DNA of 64,000 bases, from NCBI RefSeq assembly GCF_027887165.1, contig NC_077228.1, positions 107,582,043-107,646,042 on the forward strand, written 5' to 3'. A program made the position numbers and the translations under genes. Positions 12,258-23,899 of the stretch are shown here, in pieces (position 1 is the stretch's first letter; each line of letters starts with the position of its first letter). The notes beneath the pieces are model-generated. The model did no database searches. It saw only the letters and a program-made list of their open reading frames with translations, and was not told the DNA's origin. This DNA comes from Monodelphis domestica (taxonomy: Eukaryota; Chordata; Mammalia; Didelphimorphia; Didelphidae).

Positions 12258-12445
12258 AGGAGCACTTAGGTTGCACAGTGTTAGAGTGTCAGGTCTGGAG
12301 TTGAGAGGATCTGGATTCAAATATGGCATCAGATACTTCCTAACTGTGTGACCCTGGGCAAGTCACTTAACCCCCATTGCCTAGCCCTTATCTCTTCTGC
12401 CTTAGAACTGATACTAAGACACAAAATAAAGGCTTTTAAAAAAGA
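12258..12445 (+). repeat. Marsupial tRNA-derived SINE
   Basis: Landmarks are ctggattcaaatatggc, ctgtgtgaccctgggcaag, cccccattgcctagccctt and ccttagaactgatactaag. Confidence 0.85.
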
Positions 12446-12560
12446 TGAGGTTAAATGGAGAGATAATCTAGAGGAAAAGTTGGGAGATTTTTCCCAGCTC
12501 CCCTCAAATTCCATCAGTTGGAAAATGATCTGCTCCCCTTGCATGCCTACCCCATCCTTA

Positions 12561-12562
12561 TA

Positions 12563-12621
<59 letters not shown>
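12561..12621. repeat. (TG)n(TA)n microsatellite
   Basis: A short tg run passes into about 26 uninterrupted ta units. Open frames crossing it on either strand (tyrosine/isoleucine repeats) are artefacts. Confidence 0.97.
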
Positions 12622-12834
12622 CTATATGTCAATGGATAAATGTTTATCAAATACTTCCTATGTGTCAGGGGTTGTGGTGGGTAATGGGGATAGAAAGAAA
12701 TAAAAACCTCTTTCCTCAGAGAGTTTACATTCATTTCTCTAAGTCTCAACTTAATCATCTATATAGTGAATGAGAATAAGAGTATTTGCTCTGCCTGGCC
12801 TGAGAGGAAGGTAACACTCAAATAACAGTTATGA

Positions 12835-13036
12835 AGTAGGAAAATTTTTTTCAACCATTATCTTCTGTCTTAGAATTGAAATCAGTTCCAAAGCAGAGTT
12901 GAGGAAAGGGCTAAGCAATTGGAGTTAAGTGACTTGGCCAGAATCACACAGCTAGGAAGTGTTGGAGGCCAGATTTGAATTTAGAACCTCCCAACTCCAC
13001 GCCTGGAGCTCTAATCTCTGAGCCAACTGGTTTCCA
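12835..13036 (-). repeat. Marsupial tRNA-derived SINE
   Basis: Reverse-oriented, with ccattatcttctgtcttag, ttaagtgacttggccagaatcac, gatttgaatttagaacc and a ctctgagccaact head. Confidence 0.85.
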
Positions 13037-13339
13037 CAACTGTATGTAAAATTAAAGTGTTATTATCCTTATTCTTGTTTCACATAATCAGGTCAGAGCT
13101 ATGGGTTTCCAGCATCTTGATCAAATGCCTGAATAGAAATCTGTATTTCTAGTAGAGACAGGTGAAGGTCTTCTTTTCCATGTACAGCTCTGCTGTCCCC
13201 CTTATTGAAGTGTTTTGTGGGAGCTTCTATCCCTTTCCCCAGAGTCAAATCCTTTAATTGAAAACATTTAGGGTTTGCAGGGTATTGTGAGGCTCCCTTT
13301 ATTTCTCAAACTCTCCCTGGATGCAAAGGGTTTTATGAT

Positions 13340-13485
13340 GAGGGGAAATTAAAGGTATCAAGTCTAACTCCTTCACTGAAAGACAGAAATTAAGTGACTT
13401 CCTCAAGGTCACACAGCCAGTAGGTGTTAGAAATTTTTCTGACTTCAAATTTAGCACTCTAACCTGCATACCACACCGTCTCTTC
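13340..13485 (-). repeat. MIR-like SINE fragment
   Basis: Reverse MIR plan: gacagaaattaagtgacttcc, caaggtcacacagccagta, then gcactctaacctgcata. It is divergent. Confidence 0.65.
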
Positions 13486-13714
13486 CCATAATCATTCCCT
13501 GATTGATTTCTCAACCAGTCTCACTTTCCTCAATAGCTTCAGTTCTCCTCAACCATTGGCTTTGACCTTTATTGTAAACATATCCAGTTGATTCTTGTTA
13601 AAATATTTTTAATTCCTTGGATATTTTTAGGGGGAGGGAACCCCAGGATGTGATAGGTGAAGGGAGATCCTGAGGAGGGAATTCTCTCAAAGCAGGTTAT
13701 GTCTTCCCTCCAAC

Positions 13715-13850
13715 CTTATAACTGTCTGAGGTAATGAAGGTGACTTATCCAGAGTCACATAGCTCATATGTATTAGAGATGGGATTTGAAATCAGGTTTT
13801 TTTTTAATACTCTGAGAATCTATCCACTATTCCATGCTGCCTCCTACTTG
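13715..13850 (-). repeat. MIR/CORE-SINE fragment
   Basis: Reverse plan: ggtgacttatccagagtcac, atagctcatatg, gatttgaaatcagg, tatccactattccatgctgcc. Confidence 0.65.
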
Positions 13851-13924
13851 GAATTACTCTGGAGAGCATATGCAAGTGAAGACAAATGAGTATTCTTTCT
13901 TTTGGGGAACAAGGAAGAATAAAA

Positions 13925-14430
13925 TAACAATAGCTACATTTTTCTTTTTAGAAAGTTTTTATGCAGAGACATTTTATTTTCTCAATTACATGTAATAACA
14001 TTTTTCAACATGTTTTTCAAAAGTATAAAATCCAAATTGTCTGTCTCTATCTCCTTTCCTTTTACCTTCTCAAATATGGTAAGCAATTTGATTGAGATCA
14101 TTTATGTATTGTCATTCTGCAAAATTATCAATAATTTACAAATAAATGCCAGTATTGTTGCTGGCACAGACATTCCCAGAAGATACCAAGGGAAGGGAAA
14201 AAGGCAAATTGGACTTGTGGGCAAGAATGGTGTGTTTTAGAGACATGAAGGGAATTATTTATGGAATATTCCTATTATGAGATTCAGAATCTTGAAACCA
14301 TGTCAGACCTTAGATGTCACCAGTCCATTTTACTGACCTATCTGGGTGGCACTATGGATAAAGTGTTGGTCTTACAGTGGGGAGAACCTGATTTCAAATC
14401 TAGCCTTGGACACTTACCAGCTATTATCAG
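13925..14430. other. T-rich old repeat plus a SINE 5' half
   Basis: Positions 13,980-14,130 (attacatgtaataacatttttcaac...ggtaagcaatttgat) resemble another stretch at 42,560-42,720, so this is probably an old interspersed repeat of unknown class. Positions 14,338-14,425 are the 5' half of a plus-strand tRNA-derived SINE. Confidence 0.45.
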
Positions 14431-14967
14431 AGTTTATTAATATTTATTTGAACAGGAGAAGTAAGACAGATACCCAGAGAAAAGCCTAAATTTTTCTTGC
14501 CATGTGGCTGATCTCACAAAGGATCCCTTAGCCACCTTCCTTTGGCCTTACACCTGAGAGAATAGAGAGAGCTTCACTTCCTGGATACTCCCACTTTATT
14601 TTCTCCCTTTATACCAGGATCAATTTCCCAATCCTTTCCAGATCACATGCCTAGGTCAATGGCTGGTGATTCACCCTCAGTGGCATGAAGTAGACTTGGG
14701 CAGGATTCTGAAGAGAGGTCCTGGGAGAAGGATGCCCTCACAGAGACATGATCCTATATAATGTTTCCACTAGTGTGAAGGGCAGTTGCCATGATGAGAA
14801 AGTGGTGCCTCAGACAAGTGAAGGCCATAAAAGCAGAATCAGAAGGAGCCTTGACAGGTCATCTTGAAAAGCCACACTTGCCCTCTCTCCCTAACCCACA
14901 GAAGGATCCCAGGGAGGAAGATCATCATAATCTAATACCTACATGAAACAGCTACCTTGGATACTTT
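14431..14967. other. Unassigned, weakly LTR-like sequence
   Basis: The stretch has a minus-strand AATAAA near its left end and a gagagagcttcacttcctgg segment, as seen in some LTRs. No matching ends, partner LTR or coding region could be found. No gene is seen. Confidence 0.3.
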
Positions 14968-15058
14968 TTTTTTTTAAACCTTTACCTTCTGTATTAGAAT
15001 TAATATTGATTCTAAGACAGAAGAGCAATAAAGGCTAGGCAATTAGGATTAAGTGACT
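14968..15058 (-). repeat. SINE fragment interrupted by the unclassified repeat
   Basis: A reverse SINE runs from ttaaacctttaccttctg to ggattaagtgactg and then stops where the unclassified repeat begins. On the far side (15,646 on) only a gggtcacata remnant resembles its continuation. Confidence 0.7.
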
Positions 15059-15645
15059 GGGGTGTATGGGGTGCTCAGGGAGGGGTAGTATCTCTGGTAT
15101 GGAGGGCTTGCTGTGCCCTCTTAGGGCAGCTCTCCACCTCTGACCCTCACCTGACACCCAGCTCTCACTTGTGGCTCCCAGTAGCTGCTAGCATGCGGCA
15201 GTGACCACACCCCGGGCAACGGCTTTAACAGGCCGGCTAAACCTTGTGAGGTTGACCATTGGGTCATAGACTCTTGGTGAACCAAGACTTTGCTCACCCA
15301 GCATGTGAAGACTGCTTCGGCTGAACAGAAGGAAGAAACCAATAAGAAGGTTCAATGGTTGAGATGGAGATGCAGCAAAGCACTGTGGAGTGCTTAGGAC
15401 GTGTTGGAGCACAAAGGACAACATGGCCATCCAATGCAGCTGAGGAAGTCTCCAGGTGTCATGATTTTTCATGCCATTGGACCCAGGCTTCCAACGCCGA
15501 GAGAGTGGGATTGTCTCTGTACATCGACTTTTCCACTTAAATCTCCTTCACGCACAAGTGTCTTTGTGCACACTCATTTATACACCATAGATGAAAACGC
15601 ACAAAGACAATCGTCATCCTCGGTTACCGAGAGACTACTACTATA
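15059..15645 (-). repeat. Unclassified 0.58-kb interspersed repeat, copy 2
   Basis: The reverse complement matches 4,686-5,260 nearly throughout. This copy is about 12 bp longer because it keeps a tccctgagc segment near its 3' end. The inverted repeat near its start lies at 15,619-15,631. It has landed inside a SINE, so it is younger than that SINE. As in copy 1, there is no poly(A) tail. Confidence 0.6.
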
Positions 15646-15689
15646 GGGTCACATAATTATGAACCTTAGATACCTTCTCATCCCTAAAA

Positions 15690-16500
15690 GATTTGCCAAT
15701 ATGACTGCAAAGGAAAATTATAAATGAAGGGGATGTGGCAAAAGTGGTATACTAATGCATTGCTAGTGGAGTTGAGAATTGATCCAAACATTCTGGAAAG
15801 CAATTTGGTACTATGCCCAAAGGGCTTTAAATGACTGCCTGCCCTTTGATCCAACCTTACTACTGCTGGGTTTGTACCCCAAAGAGATAAGGAAAAATAT
15901 ATGTACAAAAATGTTTATAGCTGTGCTCTTTGTGGTGGCAAAAAAAAATTGGAAAATAAAGATATTTCCCTTCATTGGGGAATGACTGAACAAATTGTGT
16001 GATCTGATGGTGATGGAATAGCATTATGCTGAGAAGAATAATGAACTGGAGGAATTCCATGTGAGCTGGAATGACCTCCAGTAATTGCTGTAGAGTTACA
16101 GGAGCAGAACCAGGATAACATCTTACACAGAGACAGATACACTGTTGCATAACTAAATATAATGGACTTCTCTACTAGCAGCAATGCAATCATCCAGGAC
16201 AATCCTGAGGGATTTATGAGAAAGAACACTATCTATATCCAGAGAAAGAGCTGTGGGAGTTCTTCACAGAATAAAGACATTTTCTTTATCATATGATTCA
16301 ATGGGAATATGATTGAGGATATTGACTTTAAATGATTATTGCAAATATTAATAGTATAGAAATAGGTCTTCATTAATGCTACATGTAAAACCCAGATGAA
16401 TTGTTTGTTGGCTGTGGGAGAGGGGAGGGAGAAGAGGAGGGAATGAATTATGCAAACAGGGAAAAATATTCTAAATTAATGAATTAAATAAATAAACTTA
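15690..16500 (+). mobile_element. L1 3' end fragment
   Basis: It covers the ORF2 C-terminal part (codons for KRMFIAVLF-like and FPFIGE-like segments in broken frames) and the 3' UTR, ending in taaataaataaactta. It is the same family as the copies at 1, 3,645 and 11,700. Confidence 0.85.
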
Positions 16501-17139
16501 ATAGAAGTTAAACAAGAAAAAAAGTACCTTAGATACTACTTGTCTTCTCAGAGACATGGAGGTGTGGTGGAGAATATTCCCGGAGTCAGAAGCCCTGGAT
16601 TCAAATATTTGTGGCTCTGTGACAGATGATGTGTGATCTTAGACAAGGATACACAGATGGTAAGTATCTGGGTCAGGATTTGAACTCATATCTTCCTGAT
16701 TTTGAGTCTAGCAACCTGCCCATTTTTCCAAAATGTCTCTCTTTGGAATTATCTTAATGGATGTGCAGTTCCCACACTCATAGTTCTTAGACCTGAGGTA
16801 ATCATAGTTTTTTAGCATTATCTGAGTATTACTTTCTCCCTCTAGAAAAATAATGTTGTTAAAAGAATTCACATTCACAGTTTTGGTTTTGTATTTTTTG
16901 TCTGTTTTTTTTTTTTTATGGAAAGGTTAGGGAGTTCTGGCTTATTCTCCTAGATTGGGAGCTCCTTAATGGCAGAACTCCTATCTCTCCCATCATACTG
17001 GAAGTTCTTTGAAGATAGATCCTGTATCTCTCCCATAAGAAGATTGGACAGTCTTCTCCTTTCGCTGAATTATCATCCTCCTCTTATCCACTACACCCTC
17101 CCCCCCCCCACACATATACACACACTCTCCAAAGGATAA

Positions 17140-17300
17140 GATTCTGACACCCAGAGGTTGTTCAGTGTGTATTCCTTTTTATTCCTATTCAGTTTTCTCC
17201 CAATATCTATTATTTCTAATTTCTCTAGAATTTCATTTACTTCCATTTCTTCTTTCTTATTTATTTTTTGGTTCAATTTATCTAGTTCTGAAAGTAGAAG
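17140..17300 (-). mobile_element. L1 ORF2 endonuclease-domain fragment
   Basis: A minus-strand frame (within 17,091-17,336) reads LSELDKLNQKINK, followed by LEIIDIGRKLNRNKKEYT. This is the part of the L1 ORF2 endonuclease domain that normally reads LxxLDxxxQKxNK...IDIYRxLHPxxxEYTF. It is a short internal scrap with no L1 ends. Confidence 0.75.
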
Positions 17301-17474
17301 GTAAGATTTGAACATGGGACCAATGACTAGAGACACGATTCATTACACTGTACTATGCTTTCTCTTTCCCCCCTTCTTTTTCTCCTTTCTGTAGAGTCAA
17401 TATGACATGATGGATATTATACAACCAGGTGTTCATGCCAGAAGGTTCATTATGAAGTAAAAATAACAGCTGAT

Positions 17475-17640
17475 TTCCAGTCAGAACACCTGGCTTTGCA
17501 TCTTAGTTTTCCTATTTACTAGTTGCTATTTACTCCATTAGCTCTTTTGAGCCTTAGTTTCCTTATCTATAAAAGAAGGGGATTAGACTAGATGATGTCA
17601 ACGATCCCTTTCAGTCCTTCACTATGTATAGTCATGTTCT
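17475..17640 (+). repeat. MIR/THER-like SINE fragment
   Basis: Landmarks: gagccttagtttccttatct, aaaagaaggggattagacta, gatgatgtcaacgatccc. Confidence 0.6.
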
Positions 17641-17999
17641 TTATTCTGCTTTCTTTCTGTGTGATCTTTGGAAAGTCAGTTATCTTTTCTGTGAATAATT
17701 ATACCAGCTATGCCTATTTTTCCAGCTACTTGCAGTATCAAATGAGATAATATGGAAAACTATCAGTAAAGTGATGCTTAAAGGGTAAGCTTTTCAAAAT
17801 TGTATCCCTCTCTCTTCTTCAATGGCTTTTACCTCTAGCCCACTATCATACCCCCTTATTTGATGAAGATCCTAATTTTTGGAGGCTACCTGCAAATGAT
17901 TAGAAGAAATGGAATGACATTCCTGATGCTACCCTGGAGAGAAACTGAATAGGCTACCCCTCAACCACTGTAACACAAAGAGAGTTAGGAAATGTCTAG

Positions 18000-18926
18000 T
18001 GTAAGAAGGGAAATAAGTAAACCCAAATGGTGTTATTTGCTAGCAAGGCTGAATGGTATTTGAAGGCTAGCTGGGTTATCCTCCCCCTTAACCAGAGGTC
18101 CTCTAGGGGTATTTCCCTGTGATGAAAGCTGTATACAGGGAGAGACAGGATCCTGTACTCAGATAAGAGACATCTATGGGGAAAAGTATTGACAGTTTGC
18201 CTGGGCTTAGCAAAATGCCTGGCACCCCTAGATGTCCTTTCTGATACCGACTCTGTCAGGGAGTCAGTAATGGCAGTCAGCCTCAGGTTTGGTGTAACTG
18301 AAACCTCTTAGAACTGCCTCCCTAATTGACCCATTTCACCCTTAACCTCCATTGATATCTTCCAAACATTTATCTGACTGCGTTAGAATATAATTTATGG
18401 GATGATTTGTTAATATAACTAGCAAAGGAAAGTTTTAGGAAAATGGATTTCAGGAGATCCTTAAGCTATCTGTCCAGACTGGTCTTGAGTCCCCCAGCTT
18501 TGGCCACCAGCCAGTCTTCCTTTCTCCTAAATTATATTAACTAAAACTAAATTTCTAAGTATCAGCTTGAGTCTTGAGGTTAAGACATTACAGAGACAAA
18601 TGGTTTCTTCATATCAGGCACACAGATTGCTCTCCTGGGATTAATCCCTTTTGGGCTAATCTTAAATGTCTTGTCTGACCACCAAGTTCTTGACAAGATG
18701 AAATTCAAGATGGTTAATGAACACCAGAGACATAGTAGTCAATTTGGGACACTCCTGGGAATTAGATGAGATTTCCAAATCAGAGCTCAGGAAAAGCTCT
18801 TTCACTCTCCAAGGTTCATGAGTTGAAAATCCTTCCCAGTATCCCTCTGCAACATTCTGCCTCTCAGACTGTTAATCATCTCTTGCAATGTTCCATCTCC
18901 ACTCTGTATTAACCTCTATTCCTACA
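18000..18926 (-). repeat. 3' LTR of ERV Y
   Basis: On the minus strand the LTR begins TGTAGGAATAG right after a purine tract (gaaaggggacaaa) and ends ...CTTCTTACA at position 18,000. Its last 55 or so bases (sense 3' end; plus-strand gggaaataagtaaaccc...tgctagcaaggctgaatgg) recur at 31,164-31,220, the proposed 5' LTR of the same element. Confidence 0.65.
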
Positions 18927-19204
18927 TTTGTCCCCTTTCAAGAGACAACTTAGCCAAGGTTGTCTTAAATATATATATATATGTATATACATGTATATAT
19001 ACATATATAATTACCATTGATTTAGTTTTAAGCATTTCCTAATCTATTCCTCCCAAAATAATAAAAAAACCTTTCTTACTCTATGATAGATTCCTAACTA
19101 TCTAACCTAACTTAATATATTTTTTAGGAAAGGTTTGGGTAAGGAATGTGGGGGGTTTACAAAAATTATTATAGAAAAGGAAATAAAATGCTGCAACACA
19201 GCAA

Positions 19205-19917
19205 TGTATATAAAGGATAATTTTAGTGTTGTGACTTAAAATCTAAATTAATTGGTCACCAGGGAAAATCCCAAATAATAAAATACCCAAGTCAGCTGGA
19301 AATTATGGTGATTTTAATTAATATATAGAGAGAAGGAATTAAGGAGAAGAGAGAGGGAGAGGAAAGAGTTAATTTAAACTCCCCAAGCTCAGGCTGAGCC
19401 AGGCAGGAGTTAAAGGCCTTGGCCAAAGGGGCCTCCCTGAGCCCAAGGGAAAAGGAAGTCAGTCTTATCACTCACCATAAGACCGTCTCAAGGAAGCTGT
19501 CCGAGTGAGCTCCTCCAGGCTGAGTTCCTCTCCTGAACTTGTGCCCAGGCTGCTCATATAGACCTTTTTACCCTTGTGGCTCCTTCTCTAAATTTTCACA
19601 TCTACCAATCACATCAAAGGCTTTCTCCAGGACTGTACATACTTCTAGTTCTCACCTTCTTTGATTAGATTTTTGAGTTACTTAACACTTCTTTGTTAAG
19701 TTCACCTTTTGTTAGTTACTTGACCTTTTGTGATTAATTTAACTTTTATAAGTACTTAACATCTTTTTGTATTAAGATACTAAAAATAGACTTAGCTTAA
19801 AGTTTTAGCTTCACTATAAGGTGAGAACTAAGTACCTTCATTGTTCAATCAGAAGATTACAACTTTATCTTCCCCTAAAGTATGTCTAAGTAGGGTGGAG
19901 TAATTTTTAAAGTTCAC
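19205..19917 (-). repeat. LTR, X family, inside ERV Y
   Basis: It resembles the LTRs at 35,627, 26,592 and 31,221. Shared plus-strand landmarks are ggtcaccagggaaaa, ataaaatacccaagtcag, ttaattaatata and cttcccctaaagtatg. Outer ends are near 19,205 and 19,917 (ttcaca). Flanking Y-type sequence on both sides suggests a solo LTR, but no convincing duplication was found, so the ends may be eroded. Confidence 0.7.
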
Positions 19918-19962
19918 AAATATCATAAATCAATCAACACTACTGTTGCTATTACTATTCTA

Positions 19963-20165
19963 TATTTTTTAACCCTTACCTTCCGTCTTGGAGTCAATAC
20001 TATGTATTGGTTACAAGGCAGAAGAGTGGTAAGGTTAGGCAATGGGGGTCAAGTGACTTGTCCTGGGTCACACAGCTGGGAAGTGAGTGAGGCCAGATTT
20101 GAACCTAGGATCTCCCATCTCTAGGACTGGCTCTCAATTCACCAAACTAACCAGCTGTCCCCCAC
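19963..20165 (-). repeat. Marsupial tRNA-derived SINE in ERV Y
   Basis: Reverse-oriented: aacccttaccttccgtcttgg, tcaagtgacttgtcctgg, gatttgaacctagg, ccaactaaccagctgtcc. Matching ctattactattct-type sequence lies on both sides (about 19,948-19,962 and after 20,163), which fits a target-site duplication. Confidence 0.85.
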
Positions 20166-22892
20166 TATTACTATTATTGCAATCCTAAAATAGTACAACA
20201 ATTTTTCTATCTATGCTATCACCATGCAAACACAATTAAACTCTCAAAATTCCATTAACACAATTTCCAGCTAATGCTATAACAATAATTAATTCTTTAA
20301 AATAACCCATTCTACTACTATAATTCAAATTCTATGCTTACCCATGTACTAATCTAGCTAATGTATTTACTATGAAGCTTATTGTTAAACTGTTACAATA
20401 TATTATTCTAACTTTCCTAAGCTACCTTATCCATGGAATAACCTCATCTACACCCTATGCTATAATATTGTCCCTATCTAGATACTATTATCTCTACTAT
20501 GTTACATTAATTTTTCCATTCTATTTCATACATGCTTTTCTTACTATCAATGTATTTACATAGTATGGTACAACTTTACAGAAAGTCTTCACAAATATAC
20601 AATAATTATTCAAATTCCTATTGCCTGATGTTAATCAAAGATCAAAACTTTTGCTTTTTCCCCTCTGATTAAGACCTTATGTTTATAACTATGTATTTAC
20701 ACTTTTTGCATTCTTGTAATCACTATTATCTTATTTATCTACACAAGGTCAGAAAATGAATCAGTAATGAATTTTTTGTTTTTGTCTTAGTATGTTGTGT
20801 TGCAGGTTTATACTTACATCAGTTTTTCGGATGTCCACTTCCCATGTTGTTGGATAGATCTCTTCTTTCTTCCAAGCTATGTCACTGTTGCATGTTTCCT
20901 AAATATGTGAAATCTTTTTGTGTTTTTGTACTAACGCCACACTATTCTTACATAAATCCCAGTTAACTGTCTATCCACTTCTTATATACAAATATTTATA
21001 AAGTTCAATGATTTTTTTCTGTCTATTTCAGTCTTTCAAAAATCTTTTTCTCTTTGTCTTGCATCTTTTTCTCTGGGCTGATATCTTCTTTTGTTATATC
21101 TTGACTGTTTTCTAAATCTTGTGTGTGGTCTTTTCTTTACTTTGTCTCTTCTTCCATTTGAACTGTTTCTGGAACTTTTAGTGTATTCTCATCTATCACT
21201 AATGATTCTAATTGTTTTTGGCTCTCAGCATTCTCTTTGTTATTTGTATTTTCACTTTGATTTTCAATATTAGTGTAAGGCTTATCCATTTTGGTATGTG
21301 AATAATGTATCCACGAATTATTTTCTGCTACTCTGGGTATAAATGAAAATGTTACCCTAAAAAACCCAAACAACTACATTTCCTAGGAGCCCACTGACTT
21401 CCTGTTGTTATGTACAGTGGATAATTTCAGTGGGCGTGCCTGCTCTGGCCTCTTTGGCTTCCTGGCAAGGATGGTGGTGGTAAGTATGGGGGTTTTGAAC
21501 TGTCTGATTAACCATGGGCACATGGTTTTTATTTTGTATACCTTTTATTTTATTCCTAATGATCATTAATAAATCTCATAAAATATAATATTTTTATTAT
21601 TTGAAATTATTTTAATTTTTACATTTTGGCAACCAGAAGCTTGAGAAAAGAATTCTCATTTTTTTTACGATAGCCTGGATAAACTTTTTTAAGCTACATT
21701 TCTCTTGCCACAGCTTTTTACCCCCCTCCCCCCCACCTCTGAACTCTCTTCAGAGATGCTGCCAATTCCTTTTATTCCTGATAATGCTGGGTCCTGCTCC
21801 TTCCCCTGGCCCCTAGCCCCCAGCTCCAGTCCATGGCCCCAGCCCTGGCTGCTGTTGCTGATCCTGCTGAGTTGCTGTTAGCTGCCACTGTATCTTTGGA
21901 ACTCACAAACTGGAAGTCCTTAGAGCTGCTTTCCAGGCAACTGTTAAAAACTGGGGTGTGTTTTCCTTAGGCAACAATTATTCTCCAAACTCCCTGTCTA
22001 AGTGGCAGGGGAAGCAAACTGCTTCCAGGGGAAGTAAGGTTGTTCTTTGAAACAGGAAGTAAAATTGCAAGCATGGCACACTCTATGAAAGAGAAATGCT
22101 CCCAGTTTTAGGATAGTTTTTCCCCCTACCATTCCTGGATGCACTGATCCTGAGATTTAGGAGAGAAATTCATCTCCTTATTCCCCCTTGCCATTTGGAC
22201 CTGACCAGTTTCCAAGATACATCTAATTTGGGATTTCTCCAAGCCATGTTCATTGAGGAATTCTCCCTCACTATGGGAGATCCCAGGGATGGGCCTTTAA
22301 AGAGTCTGGAGGTGAAAATTTTAAACTTTTCCAGACTCCATTGTTTTATAAAAGTCTTTGTATCTTATTGTATTTTGCTGATTTCTGCTTTAAGATTTAA
22401 TTTTGTTGTTTTAAGTTTATCCGTATTAATCTAATCCAAATCTTTCTGTTATATTGAATCATTTTAATCTATTATGTTTTAACTATTAGATATATTCTGT
22501 TACCTTTTCCCTATGACTACTGAACAAAATATTGTAAAATATTGTAAAAGCCCATAAACAACCTTTTCTTCCATTTCACACTTAATTGTCACATAGATGA
22601 TGGATGAACTCCATCAACCTGGTTAGCAACCTTTAGAGAATTTAATGAGCTAAATATCTCAAATTGATTTTATAAAGGGTCTTTAGACATGATTTTTAGA
22701 TTTTTAAATAGTTCTGACTGATCATTTTGTCTGCCTCTGAGTTATTTGTAACAAGAGGTTCATTTTAGTAGCTAAAGAGAAGTGCAATTATATCCCCACC
22801 TCTGCATTTGTAAAAATGTAATGGGTGAGACATAACAGTCTTATACCAGAGGAGCTGGTAAGTTGTTCCTAGAGCATAGTACCCCTGGATGG

Positions 22893-23899
22893 TGTGAGAT
22901 TTAAAATGGTTGAGGTCTTAAACTGTAGTGGTTAAAATAGTGGAAGATATAATTTGTGATAGATATAAGAGAGGGTGAGTAAGTTTGACCGCAGAAATAT
23001 GTTTCACTACAGTGTCTTGGGTTTAAAATCCAATATAAGGTGGTCTCCAGGGAATATTCCCAATTATTCAAATACCCAAGTCAATTGGGTTTTATAGAGA
23101 TTTTAATTAACAATACAATGAGTAATCAAAGAAAGAGAGAGAGAGAGTAAGAAAGGAATAAGTATGAAGGGCCTCAAGCCAATATGGCCTAGACCTGAGT
23201 CTTAAAAGAGAAATCAGTCAGTTTTTTATAAGTCACCATAAGATCTGTCTAAGTAAGGATTTCTAATAACACCAGGCCAGCAGCATCTCAGCTGTTTTCA
23301 CCAGCTCCCTCCTCCATCTGAATGTTTCAGAATGAGTCTCTCCAATCTGAATGTTTCAGAATGACTTCCCAGCTCTTCCCTGAGCTCTTATTTTTAAGGG
23401 CAAAATCTTCTCTGTCGCCTCCCCTAAGTCCTTACATCTACAAATCACTGTAGATGTTTCTAAAGGACTGCCCATTTTGAATTCACAGCTGATTAGTTTT
23501 AATCTCTTTAGTAAGTCAGGAAAAAATGTGGCTGGGTTGACAAATTTCATTAGAAAAAACCTCTGAATAAGTTATCACCCTTTTAGGTTTAAGTAGTTTA
23601 CAAGTTGTCCCACCTTTATAGGTACTTAGTATTCCTTTGTATCAATTCTAAAACAGTCATGACTCAAAGGACTTCCTGTCCCTTCCATAAGCATGGATCA
23701 AAGTACTTTTCATTGTTCTCAAGGAGCTCTCTGTCCTAAAGCAGTCCTAAGTAGGGTAGAGTAGGGATATTCCCAAGGCAGGGAGCCCCCACACTCAAGT
23801 AGAGTTCTCACCATCTGCTAGGGAATTTTTTTAAGTAGAAGATTCCCCAATGGGGGAAACCCTTAACATTCATAAGTCTGAGAAATTTCGAGGTTTACA
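22893..23899 (-). repeat. Solo LTR inside ERV Z, 4-bp duplication ATGG
   Basis: The ends are TGTGAGATTT (22,893) and GGTTTACA (23,899), so the minus-strand LTR runs TGTAAACC...CTCACA. Both flanks carry atgg (22,889-22,892 and 23,900-23,903). It is the same family as the LTRs at 46,334 and 58,759: shared segments include caaatacccaagtcaa and gttttatagagat. Confidence 0.9.

Larger units (their letters stand above)
16501..17999. other. Old SINE and L1 scraps, otherwise unassigned
   Basis: Positions 16,560-16,740 look like mixed MIR/SINE remnants. The stretch also holds T and C runs (16,908, 17,099), the L1 and MIR pieces listed separately, and a further MIR-like tail near 17,690-17,790. No host gene is seen. 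Confidence 0.45.
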
